From: Streptomyces gossypii
GTDB taxonomy: Bacteria > Actinomycetota > Actinomycetes > Streptomycetales > Streptomycetaceae
Direction: 5' to 3'
DNA: 64,000 nucleotides
NCBI RefSeq assembly: GCF_025165795.1
Contig: NZ_JAJAGO010000007.1
Coordinates: 62,001 to 126,000, forward strand
The notes under the pieces are model-generated. The model worked only from the letters and a program-made list of their open reading frames with translations. It was not told the origin of the DNA and made no database searches. The position numbers and the translations under genes were made by a program. Positions 8,812 to 15,972 of this stretch are shown here, piece after piece (positions within the stretch are counted from its first letter, which is position 1; each line of letters opens with the position of its first letter).

Positions 8812-10340
8812 CGGGTACCGGCCTTGCCCGACGCGGCTTCCTCCGAGGTGAGGAACGTCAGGTCGTGCACATGCTCGTTCGCGTACAGCGGGACCATGTC
8901 CCCGGTCTCGAACCAGCGGGGCTTGGCCATGCTGTCGGCGATGACCGTGCCGTTGACGACCAGGTTCTCGAAGGTGACGTTCTTGATTGCGTGGCCGGCG
9001 TCGTAGCCGAGCAGCAGACAGGGGTGGGAGTGGCTGCCGGTGTAGCGCACGTCCTTGATGTAGACGCCCTCGATGCCGCGGCCGACCGAGGTGTTGTACT
9101 TCTTGTTGTACATCACCCGCATATGGATCAGCTGGCCCTCGCGGAAGTCCTCCACCCGTACGTCCTCGACGCGGACGTTCCGGATCAGGTTGCTGTCACC
9201 GGGATTGAGTGCGATGCAGCCCTGGTAGCCCATCTGGGGCTCGCGGTGGTCGCAGATGTCGAGGTTGCGGAAGGTGAGGTTCTCCAGCATCTCGGGCTTG
9301 TCGGTGTTGCCGTGCGTCCCGACGTTTACCGGGTGGGCGACGTCGGCCCAGAGGGTGGAGTTCTGGACGGTGATGTTCCGGACGTCGCCGTGGTATTCCC
9401 AGCGGTGGGTGTAGACCGCGACGCAGTCGTCCGAGTTGCGCATGAAGACGCCGTCGATGGTGACGTCGCTGCTGCAGAAGATGTCGATGCCGTCGCCCCA
9501 GCCCTTCGCGCTGAAGGAGCCCATGCCGTTGATGGTGACCCGGGAGGACTCGGCGATGGTGGTCGCGTATCCGTCCGGGTTGAGCATGGTCACCGCGCCG
9601 ATGGAGATGTTCTTGGAGCCCTCGACGGTGACGCCGCCGCCCGGCGAGGCGTGGATGACGCCGCGCCCGGCGAGCTTCGCGTTCTCCACGTCCTTGAAGA
9701 TGACGCGCGACTTCAGGACCGCGCCCCCGTGGAGGTACACCGTCTTGCCGGACGGCACGGTGACCGTCCCGCCGTCGGTGGTGTGCACGCCGGGCCCGAA
9801 GTGGATGACGTCCGGGTCGTCGGCGTCGGGGCGGTCCCTCTCCAGCGGGCGGGCGAACAAGTGCAGGCAGTCGAAGATGTCGTCGTCGACCTGGAGGACG
9901 AGGTTGCGCGGCTCGGTGAGCGTGAACCGCGCGGTGCTGCCGCGCACCTCCGGCTCGATTCGGTACGAGTCGGGCCGCACCCGCACCTTCTCGACGCCGC
10001 CCTTGACGTAGGTGACCGCCACCTCCACGCGGTCGGCGAAGTCGAAGTACACGAGGGAGGATTTGTACCGCTGGTCGCCGCCGGTGACTCTGTCGACCTT
10101 CTTCAGCATGGCCAGATGGGTGCCGAGCTTCTGCCACTTGCCGCCCGGCGTGCGGACCTTGACGGTGAAGCTGTCGTGGGTCGGGGCTCCGTCGGGCACG
10201 GGGTAGGTCACCAGGTCCGCGGCCGGGCGCCGGGCCTCCTCCGCACGGGCCCCGGCGGTCCCCGTGGCGGTCAGTCCGACGGCGGCCACGGTGGCACCCG
10301 CCGCCTGGAGGGTGGTGCGGCGGGACAGGGAAGAGGCCAT
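8808..10340 (-). CDS. Exported GH28-like parallel beta-helix glycosidase
   Basis: The ATG at 10340 is chosen because AAGGAGATT lies a few bases upstream, giving a 510-residue product that starts directly with a Tat leader (SRRTTLQ, then a hydrophobic run ending in AGARA). The body is a right-handed beta-helix of the polygalacturonase / dextranase type: YLHGGAVLKS, the GWGDGIDIFCSSDVTIDG coil and RNSDDCVAVYTHR, whose Asp residues match the paired catalytic acids of GH28 and GH49. It should hydrolyse a plant or microbial polysaccharide outside the cell. Its stop overlaps the start of the alginate-lyase-type gene, so the two enzymes are made together and presumably act on one polymer. Family assignment between GH28 and GH49 is uncertain. 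Confidence 0.8.
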   Translation of the reverse strand: MASSLSRRTTLQAAGATVAAVGLTATGTAGARAEEARRPAADLVTYPVPDGAPTHDSFTVKVRTPGGKWQKLGTHLAMLKKVDRVTGGDQRYKSSLVYFDFADRVEVAVTYVKGGVEKVRVRPDSYRIEPEVRGSTARFTLTEPRNLVLQVDDDIFDCLHLFARPLERDRPDADDPDVIHFGPGVHTTDGGTVTVPSGKTVYLHGGAVLKSRVIFKDVENAKLAGRGVIHASPGGGVTVEGSKNISIGAVTMLNPDGYATTIAESSRVTINGMGSFSAKGWGDGIDIFCSSDVTIDGVFMRNSDDCVAVYTHRWEYHGDVRNITVQNSTLWADVAHPVNVGTHGNTDKPEMLENLTFRNLDICDHREPQMGYQGCIALNPGDSNLIRNVRVEDVRVEDFREGQLIHMRVMYNKKYNTSVGRGIEGVYIKDVRYTGSHSHPCLLLGYDAGHAIKNVTFENLVVNGTVIADSMAKPRWFETGDMVPLYANEHVHDLTFLTSEEAASGKAGTR

Positions 10341-10460
10341 GCGAATCTCCTTGCGGTGTACGGGACGGCGTGCGGCCACCGGGGAGTAACCGCTTTCTAT
10401 CGCCGGATGCCCAGAGCCTCATGTAGGCGGCAATGCGGGGCAAGGCCAGGCTGCGGCTTT

Positions 10461-10471
10461 CGAAAATTTCG
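10461..10471. promoter_or_regulatory. Palindrome CGAAAATTTCG, candidate operator
   Basis: An 11-bp perfect palindrome with a central A, overlapping a second one (TTTCGAAA, 10458-10465), about 120 bp upstream of the beta-helix / alginate lyase operon. CGAAA-N-TTTCG sites are typical operators for repressors of secreted glycosidases in Streptomyces. It also lies just beyond the 3' end of the kinase gene at 10501, where an operator would have no role for that gene. Confidence 0.4.
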
Positions 10472-10500
10472 CCGACACCAGGAGTCGGGCCGGAAACGGC

Positions 10501-12066
10501 TCACGCCTTCAGCGGCCGGTAGACCGTGAGTGCCTCGTGGTGCTTGTCGAGGAACAGTTCACCGGGGGCGGGGGCGACCTCGCCGTCGTAGGCGAGGTGG
10601 GTGCCCGTGGGGATGCCGGTGATCCGCAGCCTGCGCAGCCGGGCCGCGCTGTGCACGGGCGACCGCCCGAACACGCTGGTCAGCGCCGCGGTGATCAGCC
10701 GGGTCCGGGCGAAACGGCCGCCAGGCAGCGCCCGTACGTCCAGCAGCCCGTCGGCCAGGTCGTACCGGCGTACCGGGGCGAGCGCGAGGCCCCGGTAGGA
10801 GCAGTTGCCGACGAAGAGCTGCCACAGCGCCCGCTGCCGTCCGCCGAGTCCCGCCTCCACCGGCCCGGCGGTGCGCAGCACCCGCAGCGCGGCGAGCACC
10901 CCGGCGAGCCAGGCGCCGAGGCGCGGCGCCCAGTGCTCCCGGATCCGCACCATCTCCGGATACGAGCCGAGGCTGAAGGTGTTGAGGAAGTATCCGGCGG
11001 CGCCGGACTCCCCCGGGCCGGGGGTGAAGCGGCCCAGGTCGACGGCGACGGCCTCACCGTGGCGCAGGGCCTGGCAGGCGTCGTCGGCCGTCTCGACGCC
11101 GAGGGCTCGCGCGAAGTGGTTGCGCGTCCCGCCGGGGAGCACCATCAGCGGCAGCCCGTGCCGTACGGCGGCGGTCGCGGCGGCGTTGACGGTGCCGTCA
11201 CCGCCGAGGACGCCCAGCACACCGCCGATCCCGGCGGCCCGCTGGGCCGCCTGCTCCAGTACCTCGTCGAGGGTCTCCGAGGCCCCCTCGGCTCCCTCGG
11301 CCCCTTCAGCCGGGTCGTAGGCGACGATGGCGGCGTGCGGCAGGGCGGCCCGCACGGAGGTCAGCGTCCGGGGCCCGGCCACCAGCGCTGCCGCGCCCTC
11401 GCCCACTCGGCCTCCCGAGGAGGTGTTGGCCACCAGTACCAGCCCGCGCCCGTCGGGCAGCGCGGGCGCGTCGGCCAGCGGTCGCGCGGGGGTGGGGAGC
11501 CGCGCGTGAGTGGGTGCCAGGCCCCGTACGGCGAGCGCCGCGCCACCGCCCAGTGCCGCACCGGCCAGGACGTCACCGGGGTAGTGGGCACCCGTGTACA
11601 CGCGGGAGAAGGCAACGGAGGCGGCGAGCGGCACCAGTGCGGCACCCCAGCGCGGGGACTCCAGCGCGACTCCTGCCGCGAACGCCGAGGCCGAGGCCGC
11701 GTGTCCGGAGGGGAAGGAGGTGGTGACGGGTTGACGGTGCAGCCGCCGGATCACGGGGACGACGTCCGTCAGCGGCCGGGCCCGCCGCACGGCCCCCTTG
11801 CCGAGGGTGTTCACGGTGGCGGAGGCGACGGCCAGCGAGGCGGCTCCGCGCAGCGCGGCGCGGCGCGCGGCCGGCTTCCCGGTCGCGGCGATCCCGGCGG
11901 CGACGCCGAACCACAGGGCCCCGTGGTTCGCCGCCCGGCTCAGCCGCGGCAGGACGCGATCCGCCCCGGGCAGGTGCCGGGCCGCCACTCCGTGGAAGGC
12001 GGCACGGTCCCAGGCCCTGACCCGGCGGACGTGTGGCAGCCACCGCCCGGTGACAGCTGTTCGCAT
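10501..12066 (-). CDS. PAP2 phosphatase - diacylglycerol kinase fusion
   Basis: The ATG at 12066 follows GAGGAAG by a good spacing and gives 521 residues. The N-terminal half is a membrane type-2 phosphatidic acid phosphatase with the three motifs intact (KGAVRRARP, SFPSGHAASA, SRVYTGAHYPGDVLAG). The C-terminal half is a diacylglycerol/sphingosine kinase catalytic domain with GGDGTVNAA and PGGTRNHFARALG. The two activities oppose each other on lipid phosphates, so the protein could cycle lipid phosphate groups or act on different lipids on the two membrane faces. This fusion recurs in Streptomyces. It lies downstream of the second lactonase gene on the same strand, across a 190-bp very GC-rich gap. 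Confidence 0.85.
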   Translation of the reverse strand: MRTAVTGRWLPHVRRVRAWDRAAFHGVAARHLPGADRVLPRLSRAANHGALWFGVAAGIAATGKPAARRAALRGAASLAVASATVNTLGKGAVRRARPLTDVVPVIRRLHRQPVTTSFPSGHAASASAFAAGVALESPRWGAALVPLAASVAFSRVYTGAHYPGDVLAGAALGGGAALAVRGLAPTHARLPTPARPLADAPALPDGRGLVLVANTSSGGRVGEGAAALVAGPRTLTSVRAALPHAAIVAYDPAEGAEGAEGASETLDEVLEQAAQRAAGIGGVLGVLGGDGTVNAAATAAVRHGLPLMVLPGGTRNHFARALGVETADDACQALRHGEAVAVDLGRFTPGPGESGAAGYFLNTFSLGSYPEMVRIREHWAPRLGAWLAGVLAALRVLRTAGPVEAGLGGRQRALWQLFVGNCSYRGLALAPVRRYDLADGLLDVRALPGGRFARTRLITAALTSVFGRSPVHSAARLRRLRITGIPTGTHLAYDGEVAPAPGELFLDKHHEALTVYRPLKA

Positions 12067-12121
12067 GACGTCTTCCTCACTGCTTGCGGTTCTTCCCGCC
12101 GCCGCGAGCACCGGGGCGTGC

Positions 12122-12132
12122 GGGGGGGGGGG
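12122..12132. repeat. Homopolymer of eleven G
   Basis: A run of 11 G in the gap between the lactonase gene and the PAP2/kinase gene, set in a segment of nearly pure G and C with several short palindromes. It lies outside coding sequence. Such runs are prone to slippage and to sequencing error. Confidence 0.8.
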
Positions 12133-12257
12133 TTGGCCGCCCCACCCGGCCCCCCGGGCCGCGGGCGGGCCGGCCCCGCGGGCGCGGGGGACCCCCGAAG
12201 CCGGCCGATACCCGGGTGCGCTCCGTCACGCTCCGGGCCGAGACGCTCCGGAACGGC

Positions 12258-13460
12258 TCAGGTGGCCAGCACGCAGCCGAGGGAGGAGGTGGCGAAGGGT
12301 GCGCCCGAGGGAGTCGGTTCGCCCGTCTTCGCGTCCACGGTGAAGACCCCGACGTTGTTCGCGCGTTCGTTGGCCGAGAAGAGCAGCGTGCCGGACGGCG
12401 ACAGGCTGATGTGCCGGGGCCAGGAGCCGCCGCAGGGCACCGTGCCGACCAGCCGCAGCGAGGCGCCGGCGTCCTCCACGGCGAACCACGCGACACTGTC
12501 GTGCCCCCGGTTGGAGAGGTAGACGAACCGGCCGTCTGCCGAGATCGCCACCTCGGCGGGATAGTTGCGCGTGCCGGGGTCCGTGCCGTCGGGAAGGGTG
12601 GGGCGGCTCTCCCCGCGGGTCAGCACGCCGGTCGCGGCGTCGTAGGCGCAGACGGTGATCGTGCTGTCCAGCTCGTTGGCCACGTAGGCGTACGGCGCCC
12701 GCGGATGGAACACCATGTGACGGGGTCCGGCGCCCGGCACCGACTTCACCTCGGAGACCGGCCGGAGCGCGCCCCTTCGCCCGTCGAGTGCGTAGGTGTG
12801 GACGGAGTCGGTGCCCAGGTCGACGGCGAAGACGAAGGCGCCGTCCGGGCCGGTGAGGATCTGGTGTGCGTGCGGGCCCGCCTGGCGGTCCGGGTCCGGC
12901 CCCGAGCCGGAATGCCGCACGAGCGCCGTACGGCAGCCCACGCCGCCGTCGGCTTCGAGGGAGTGCACGGCGACGCTCCCCGCCGTGTAGTTCGCGCTGA
13001 GCAGGTGGCGGCCGCCCGGGTGCACGGACAGGTGGGTGACGCCGGCGCCGCCCGTGGACCGCGCACTGCCGAGCGGGCTCAACTCGCCACCCGCACCGAT
13101 GGAGAAGGCGCGCACCGCGCCGTCCGTCCCGCGCTCGTCGAGCGAGTAGAGCACCTCGCCGGAGGGTGCGAGCGCCAGAAAGTCGGGGTTGGTCACGGCG
13201 TCGAAGCCGCCGGTCGCGGTCAGCGCTCCGGTCCGGGTGTCGTAGGCGCAGGTGATGATCCCGCTGCCGTACGTGCCGAGGTACGCGGTCCGGCGGGCGG
13301 TGGCCTTCCGCCGGGCGGCAAAGGCGGGTGCCGCGTGCGCGGCGGATGCTGCGGCGCCGACGCCGAGGGCGCCGAGGCCGCCGGCGCCCAGGGTGCCGGC
13401 GAACGAGCGGCGGCTGATTCCGGCGGGCGGTTCCTGTGGTTCCGAGGTGCGTGACGGCAC
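12258..13460 (-). CDS. Tat-exported lactonase family beta-propeller protein (second of two)
   Basis: A paralog of the protein at 376-1467, sharing GPHAHQILTGPDGAFVF, AYVANELDSTITVC and LSNRGHDSVAWF. It differs by a Tat leader (ISRRSFAGTLGAGG, then an Ala-rich region), so it should be exported. The GTG at 13460 is preferred because GAGAGGTGAA lies a few bases upstream, giving 400 residues; longer readings toward 13556 would bury the Tat motif. Its substrate is presumably an extracellular lactone, but this is inference from the family. It is divergent from the ATPase gene at 13692, and a DasR-like site sits about 80 bp upstream. Confidence 0.8.
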   Translation of the reverse strand: MPSRTSEPQEPPAGISRRSFAGTLGAGGLGALGVGAAASAAHAAPAFAARRKATARRTAYLGTYGSGIITCAYDTRTGALTATGGFDAVTNPDFLALAPSGEVLYSLDERGTDGAVRAFSIGAGGELSPLGSARSTGGAGVTHLSVHPGGRHLLSANYTAGSVAVHSLEADGGVGCRTALVRHSGSGPDPDRQAGPHAHQILTGPDGAFVFAVDLGTDSVHTYALDGRRGALRPVSEVKSVPGAGPRHMVFHPRAPYAYVANELDSTITVCAYDAATGVLTRGESRPTLPDGTDPGTRNYPAEVAISADGRFVYLSNRGHDSVAWFAVEDAGASLRLVGTVPCGGSWPRHISLSPSGTLLFSANERANNVGVFTVDAKTGEPTPSGAPFATSSLGCVLAT

Positions 13461-13541
13461 GGATTGTTCACCTCTCGTGGGGGGACACGGGATGCAATGT
13501 GGCATGTCTGCGCCAAGCAGCATGACCGGTCCACCACCCGG

Positions 13542-13553
13542 CGGTCCAGACCA
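13542..13553. promoter_or_regulatory. DasR-type (dre-like) site CGGTCCAGACCA
   Basis: Eleven of twelve bases fit the dre pattern TGGTCYAGACCW bound by the N-acetylglucosamine regulator DasR. It lies in the divergent region between the exported lactonase and the ATPase genes, about 80 bp from the lactonase start. Whether it overlaps a promoter is unclear. Confidence 0.4.
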
Positions 13554-13623
13554 CATGACGCCGTTTCAGCGCGCGGACGCACACCACGGCGACGCGCCCG
13601 TACTCCGTTCGAGTGAAGGCGAC

Positions 13624-13652
13624 TTGACAGGGGATCAGCAGCTCGTTGAACC
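13624..13652 (+). promoter_or_regulatory. Candidate promoter of the ATPase gene
   Basis: A perfect TTGACA at 13624-13629 is followed 17 bp later by TGAACC. The -10 is poor, but the -35 is unusually good for this genome, and the Zur-box-like palindrome lies just downstream, where a repressor would block it. Confidence 0.35.
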
Positions 13653-13660
13653 TAGCGACA

Positions 13661-13675
13661 TGACATTCATTTTCA
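13661..13675. promoter_or_regulatory. Zur-box-like operator
   Basis: TGACATTCATTTTCA matches the actinobacterial zinc-uptake-regulator consensus TGAAAATCATTTTCA at 13 of 15 positions. It is an AT-rich island in a GC-rich intergenic region, 17 bp before the TTG start of the ATPase gene and just downstream of a TTGACA element. Confidence 0.45.
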
Positions 13676-13691
13676 ACTGGGGTGGTTAGCG

Positions 13692-14687
13692 TTGCGCGTC
13701 GCATTCGTCGGCAAGGGCGGCAGTGGCAAGACCACGCTGTCCGCTCTCTTCTCCCGCCAGCTCGCGCGTTCCGGCGCGCCCGTCGTCGCCATTGACGGCG
13801 ACATCAACCAGCATCTCGCCGCGACGCTCGACCCCGGTGAGGGCGAGTCCTTCACAGCTCCGCCGCTCAGCACCCGCCTGGGCGAGATCAAGGAGTGGCT
13901 GCGGGGTGAGAATCCGCGCATCGCCTCAGCCGAGGCGATGGTCAAGACGACGCCGCCCGGCCGGGGTTCGCGGCTCCTCCGCCTCCTCGGTGACGACCCG
14001 GTGCACCGCGCCCACGTCCAGGAGGTGGGCGGGGTACCGCTGATGGCGACGGGCGTGTTCGAGGAGAGCGACCTCGGTGTCGCCTGCTACCACTCCAAGC
14101 TCGGGGCGGTCGAGCTGTATCTCAATCATCTGGTGGACGGCCCCGGCGAGTATGTCGTCGTCGACATGACGGCGGGTGCGGACGCCTTCGCCTCCGGGCT
14201 GTTCACCCGTTTCGACATGACGTTCCTGGTAGCCGAGCCCACCCGCAAGGGCGTCTCCGTCTACCGCCAGTACCGCGATCACGCGCGCGAGTTCGGGATC
14301 CCGATCGCGGTCGTCGGCAACAAGGTCGCCGACGAGGACGACCTGCTCTTCCTCCGGGAGCACGTCGGCGAAGACCTACTGGCCTGCTGCGTGCCCTCCC
14401 CCTGGGTGCGGGGCCGTGAGCAGGGGCGCGCCGGCGGCGAGCTGGAGGCGCACAACGCGAGCTCTCTGGAGACCCTCCGCGCCGCCGTCGACTCCCGCGC
14501 GAAGGACTGGGCCGCCTTCCAGCAGCATGCCGTCACCTTCCACCTGCGCAACGCCGCCGCGCTGGCCGACAAGGCCACCGGCTCCGCGCTCGCCGCGCAG
14601 GTCGACCGGGACTTCCAGCACGGCCCCGCCTCGCTGACGACCGCCCCGGCCGAGGACCTCACGGAGGCCCTGACGGCCGCGCCTTGA
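13692..14687 (+). CDS. CooC/MinD-like P-loop ATPase
   Basis: A 331-residue cytoplasmic ATPase starting at a TTG. It opens with the P-loop FVGKGGSGKTTLSALF and VVAIDGDINQHL; YVVVDMTAGADAFASGLF supplies the switch region, as in CooC, the nickel-inserting ATPase of carbon monoxide dehydrogenase maturation, and other SIMIBI ATPases. In this group an ATPase loads a metal or moves a partner protein. A deviant lysine was not sought. The Zur-like site in front suggests zinc regulation and hence a possible metallochaperone role, which is inference. An SCO5389-type gene follows about 100 bp downstream on the same strand and is probably co-transcribed. Confidence 0.75.
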   Translation: MRVAFVGKGGSGKTTLSALFSRQLARSGAPVVAIDGDINQHLAATLDPGEGESFTAPPLSTRLGEIKEWLRGENPRIASAEAMVKTTPPGRGSRLLRLLGDDPVHRAHVQEVGGVPLMATGVFEESDLGVACYHSKLGAVELYLNHLVDGPGEYVVVDMTAGADAFASGLFTRFDMTFLVAEPTRKGVSVYRQYRDHAREFGIPIAVVGNKVADEDDLLFLREHVGEDLLACCVPSPWVRGREQGRAGGELEAHNASSLETLRAAVDSRAKDWAAFQQHAVTFHLRNAAALADKATGSALAAQVDRDFQHGPASLTTAPAEDLTEALTAAP

Positions 14688-14788
14688 GGAAGAGGCAGCC
14701 GTCAGGGCTGCGGTCACCAGTGCCGCGTTGCCCCGATCGGGCCCTGCACCGGCCCGCACCGACACCGACACCGACAGGAAGTCTCACC

Positions 14789-15181
14789 ATGTCTCTTGAC
14801 GTCCCCCCGAAGCTGCTCGCGGAAGCCGAGCGCGGCCCTATCCGCGAAGAGGACTTCGTGGAAACCGTCCGCGTCTCCCTGCCGTACGCCTACAATCTCA
14901 TCGCCGGTCTCGTCCGGGAACTGCGCGAGGGTGAGCGGGAGTTCGCCGACAACCACACGCCACCGCCTTCCGAGAAGGAGCGCGGCCAGCTGCTTCGGGC
15001 ACTCTCCAGCGACGCGATCCGCGGCAGCCTGGAGCGGCACTTCGGTGTCGGCCTCGCCTTCATGAACTGCCACCGGGTCGCCGTCTTCCCCCTCCAGTCG
15101 CTGGGCGGCGAGGCGCACACCCGCTTCACCTCGCAGCGCTCGCAGATCCTCAACCAGTCGCCGGAGTTCCGCGACTGCTGA
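14789..15181 (+). CDS. SCO5389-family conserved hypothetical protein
   Basis: A 130-residue soluble protein with an AGGAAG ribosome-binding site before the ATG. From memory it closely matches the small family named after S. coelicolor SCO5389: MSLDVPPKLLAEAERG at the start, a conserved HFGVGLAFMNCHRVAVFPL core and LNQSPEFRDC at the end. No catalytic function is known to me. The conserved Cys and His residues are worth noting beside a possible metal-linked ATPase. It shares strand and probably transcript with that ATPase and is followed by a strong hairpin. This copy looks intact, although the sequence directly after it is decayed. Confidence 0.75.
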   Translation: MSLDVPPKLLAEAERGPIREEDFVETVRVSLPYAYNLIAGLVRELREGEREFADNHTPPPSEKERGQLLRALSSDAIRGSLERHFGVGLAFMNCHRVAVFPLQSLGGEAHTRFTSQRSQILNQSPEFRDC

Positions 15182-15192
15182 CCTCGCCGCGG

Positions 15193-15225
15193 CGCGCGCC
15201 GGGGTCCTTTCCGCCCCGGCACGCG
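15193..15225 (+). terminator. Rho-independent-type hairpin after the SCO5389-type gene
   Basis: A 12-bp GC stem (CGCGCGCCGGGG against CCCCGGCACGCG, one C-A mismatch) with a 9-base loop starts 11 bp after the stop codon. There is no T-run, as is usual in Streptomyces. Confidence 0.6.
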
Positions 15226-15239
15226 TCGCCCGAGGATCC

Positions 15240-15556
15240 GCTCGGGACCCGCTGCGGCGTCTCCGGACCCTCCCCCGGCCGGGGGGAAGGCCACGGCGAC
15301 GTCCAGTCCGCCTTCGGGGCCCGGCAGGGCGATCACCTGGGCACCGTGGGCGGCGGCGACCGCCGCGACGATGGACAGGCCGAGCCCGCGGCCGTCCGGG
15401 CTCCCGGTCCGGGACTCGTAGCGCCGGAAGGGCTGGAAGAGCGAGTCGATGCAGTCGTAGGGGATGACCGGTCCGCTGTTGACCACGCGCAGCACCGGTG
15501 CGCCGCCCTCGGTCCCGGTGGACACGCGCACCCAGCCCGAGGAATCCCCGCGCCCG
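15240..15556 (-). pseudogene. Histidine kinase remnant (ATPase domain only)
   Basis: The minus strand encodes a fragment of a HATPase_c domain: LRVVNSGPVIP, SLFQPFRRYESRTG and the G2-box DGRGLGLSIVAAVAAAHGA, ending GGLDVAVAFPP. The upstream sensor, HisKA domain and N-box are missing, and no proper stop follows the end of the domain. The coding frame breaks off near 15550, where a permease fragment begins on the other strand. It was once part of a two-component kinase of the kind commonly found beside FtsX-type ABC exporters. It cannot make a working kinase. Confidence 0.7.
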
Positions 15557-15557
15557 G

Positions 15558-15858
15558 GCTGGAACGGCGCGCCGAGATCGGTCTGCGCCGCTCCCTGGGC
15601 GCCGCCCGTGGCCAGATCCGCACCCAGTTCCTGTGCGAATCGCTGCTGCTCTCCGCACTCTGCGGCTTCGGCGGTGTGCTGCTGGGCATCGCGGTCACCA
15701 CCGGTTACGCGCGCTACCAGGGCTGGCCGGCCCTGGTGCCGCTGTGGGCCATGGCCGGCGGCGTCGGCGCGACCCTGATCATCGGCGGCCTCGCCTGGTT
15801 CTACCCCGCCGTCCGCGCCGCCCGCCTCCCCCCGACGGAGGCCCTGGCCGCGTCCTGA
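15558..15858 (+). pseudogene. FtsX-family ABC permease remnant (C-terminal end)
   Basis: The plus strand encodes the last 100 residues of a MacB-type permease: ERRAEIGLRRSLGAARGQI, two membrane helices and the usual ending AARLPPTEALAAS before a TGA. The extracellular domain, first helices and start are absent, and the frame upstream of 15558 belongs to the antisense of the kinase remnant. The fragment is head-to-head with that remnant. Both genes are cut at the same place, pointing to one deletion or recombination event inside a former kinase/exporter cluster. Confidence 0.7.
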
Positions 15859-15878
15859 CGCGGGGGGCGCGGGGGCGC

Positions 15879-15893
15879 GGGGGCTTCGCCCCC
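15879..15893 (+). terminator. Short GC hairpin after the permease remnant
   Basis: GGGGGC-TTC-GCCCCC forms a 6-bp stem with a three-base loop, a very common Streptomyces terminator form, 20 bp past the permease stop and before the modA promoter. Confidence 0.5.
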
Positions 15894-15934
15894 AGGTGCT
15901 GCCGGAGGGATCGTCCCGAGAGCCAGACAGACAA

Positions 15935-15972
15935 TTGCAGATGCCAGGCAGCTGCCTCTAATGTGTCGCATA
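15935..15972 (+). promoter_or_regulatory. Leaderless modA promoter with an internal palindromic operator
   Basis: TTGCAG (15935-15940) and TAATGT (15959-15964) are separated by 18 bp. The expected transcription start falls at or one base before the A of the modA ATG at 15972, and there is no Shine-Dalgarno sequence. The spacer holds the 12-bp perfect palindrome AGGCAGCTGCCT (15946-15957), placed where a bound repressor would block polymerase. Confidence 0.55.

Noticed and set aside
12258..13556. Longer N-terminus for the exported lactonase starting at 13556
   Set aside because: It would put 32 extra residues before the Tat motif and lacks a ribosome-binding site; the GTG at 13460 has GAGAGGTGAA upstream.
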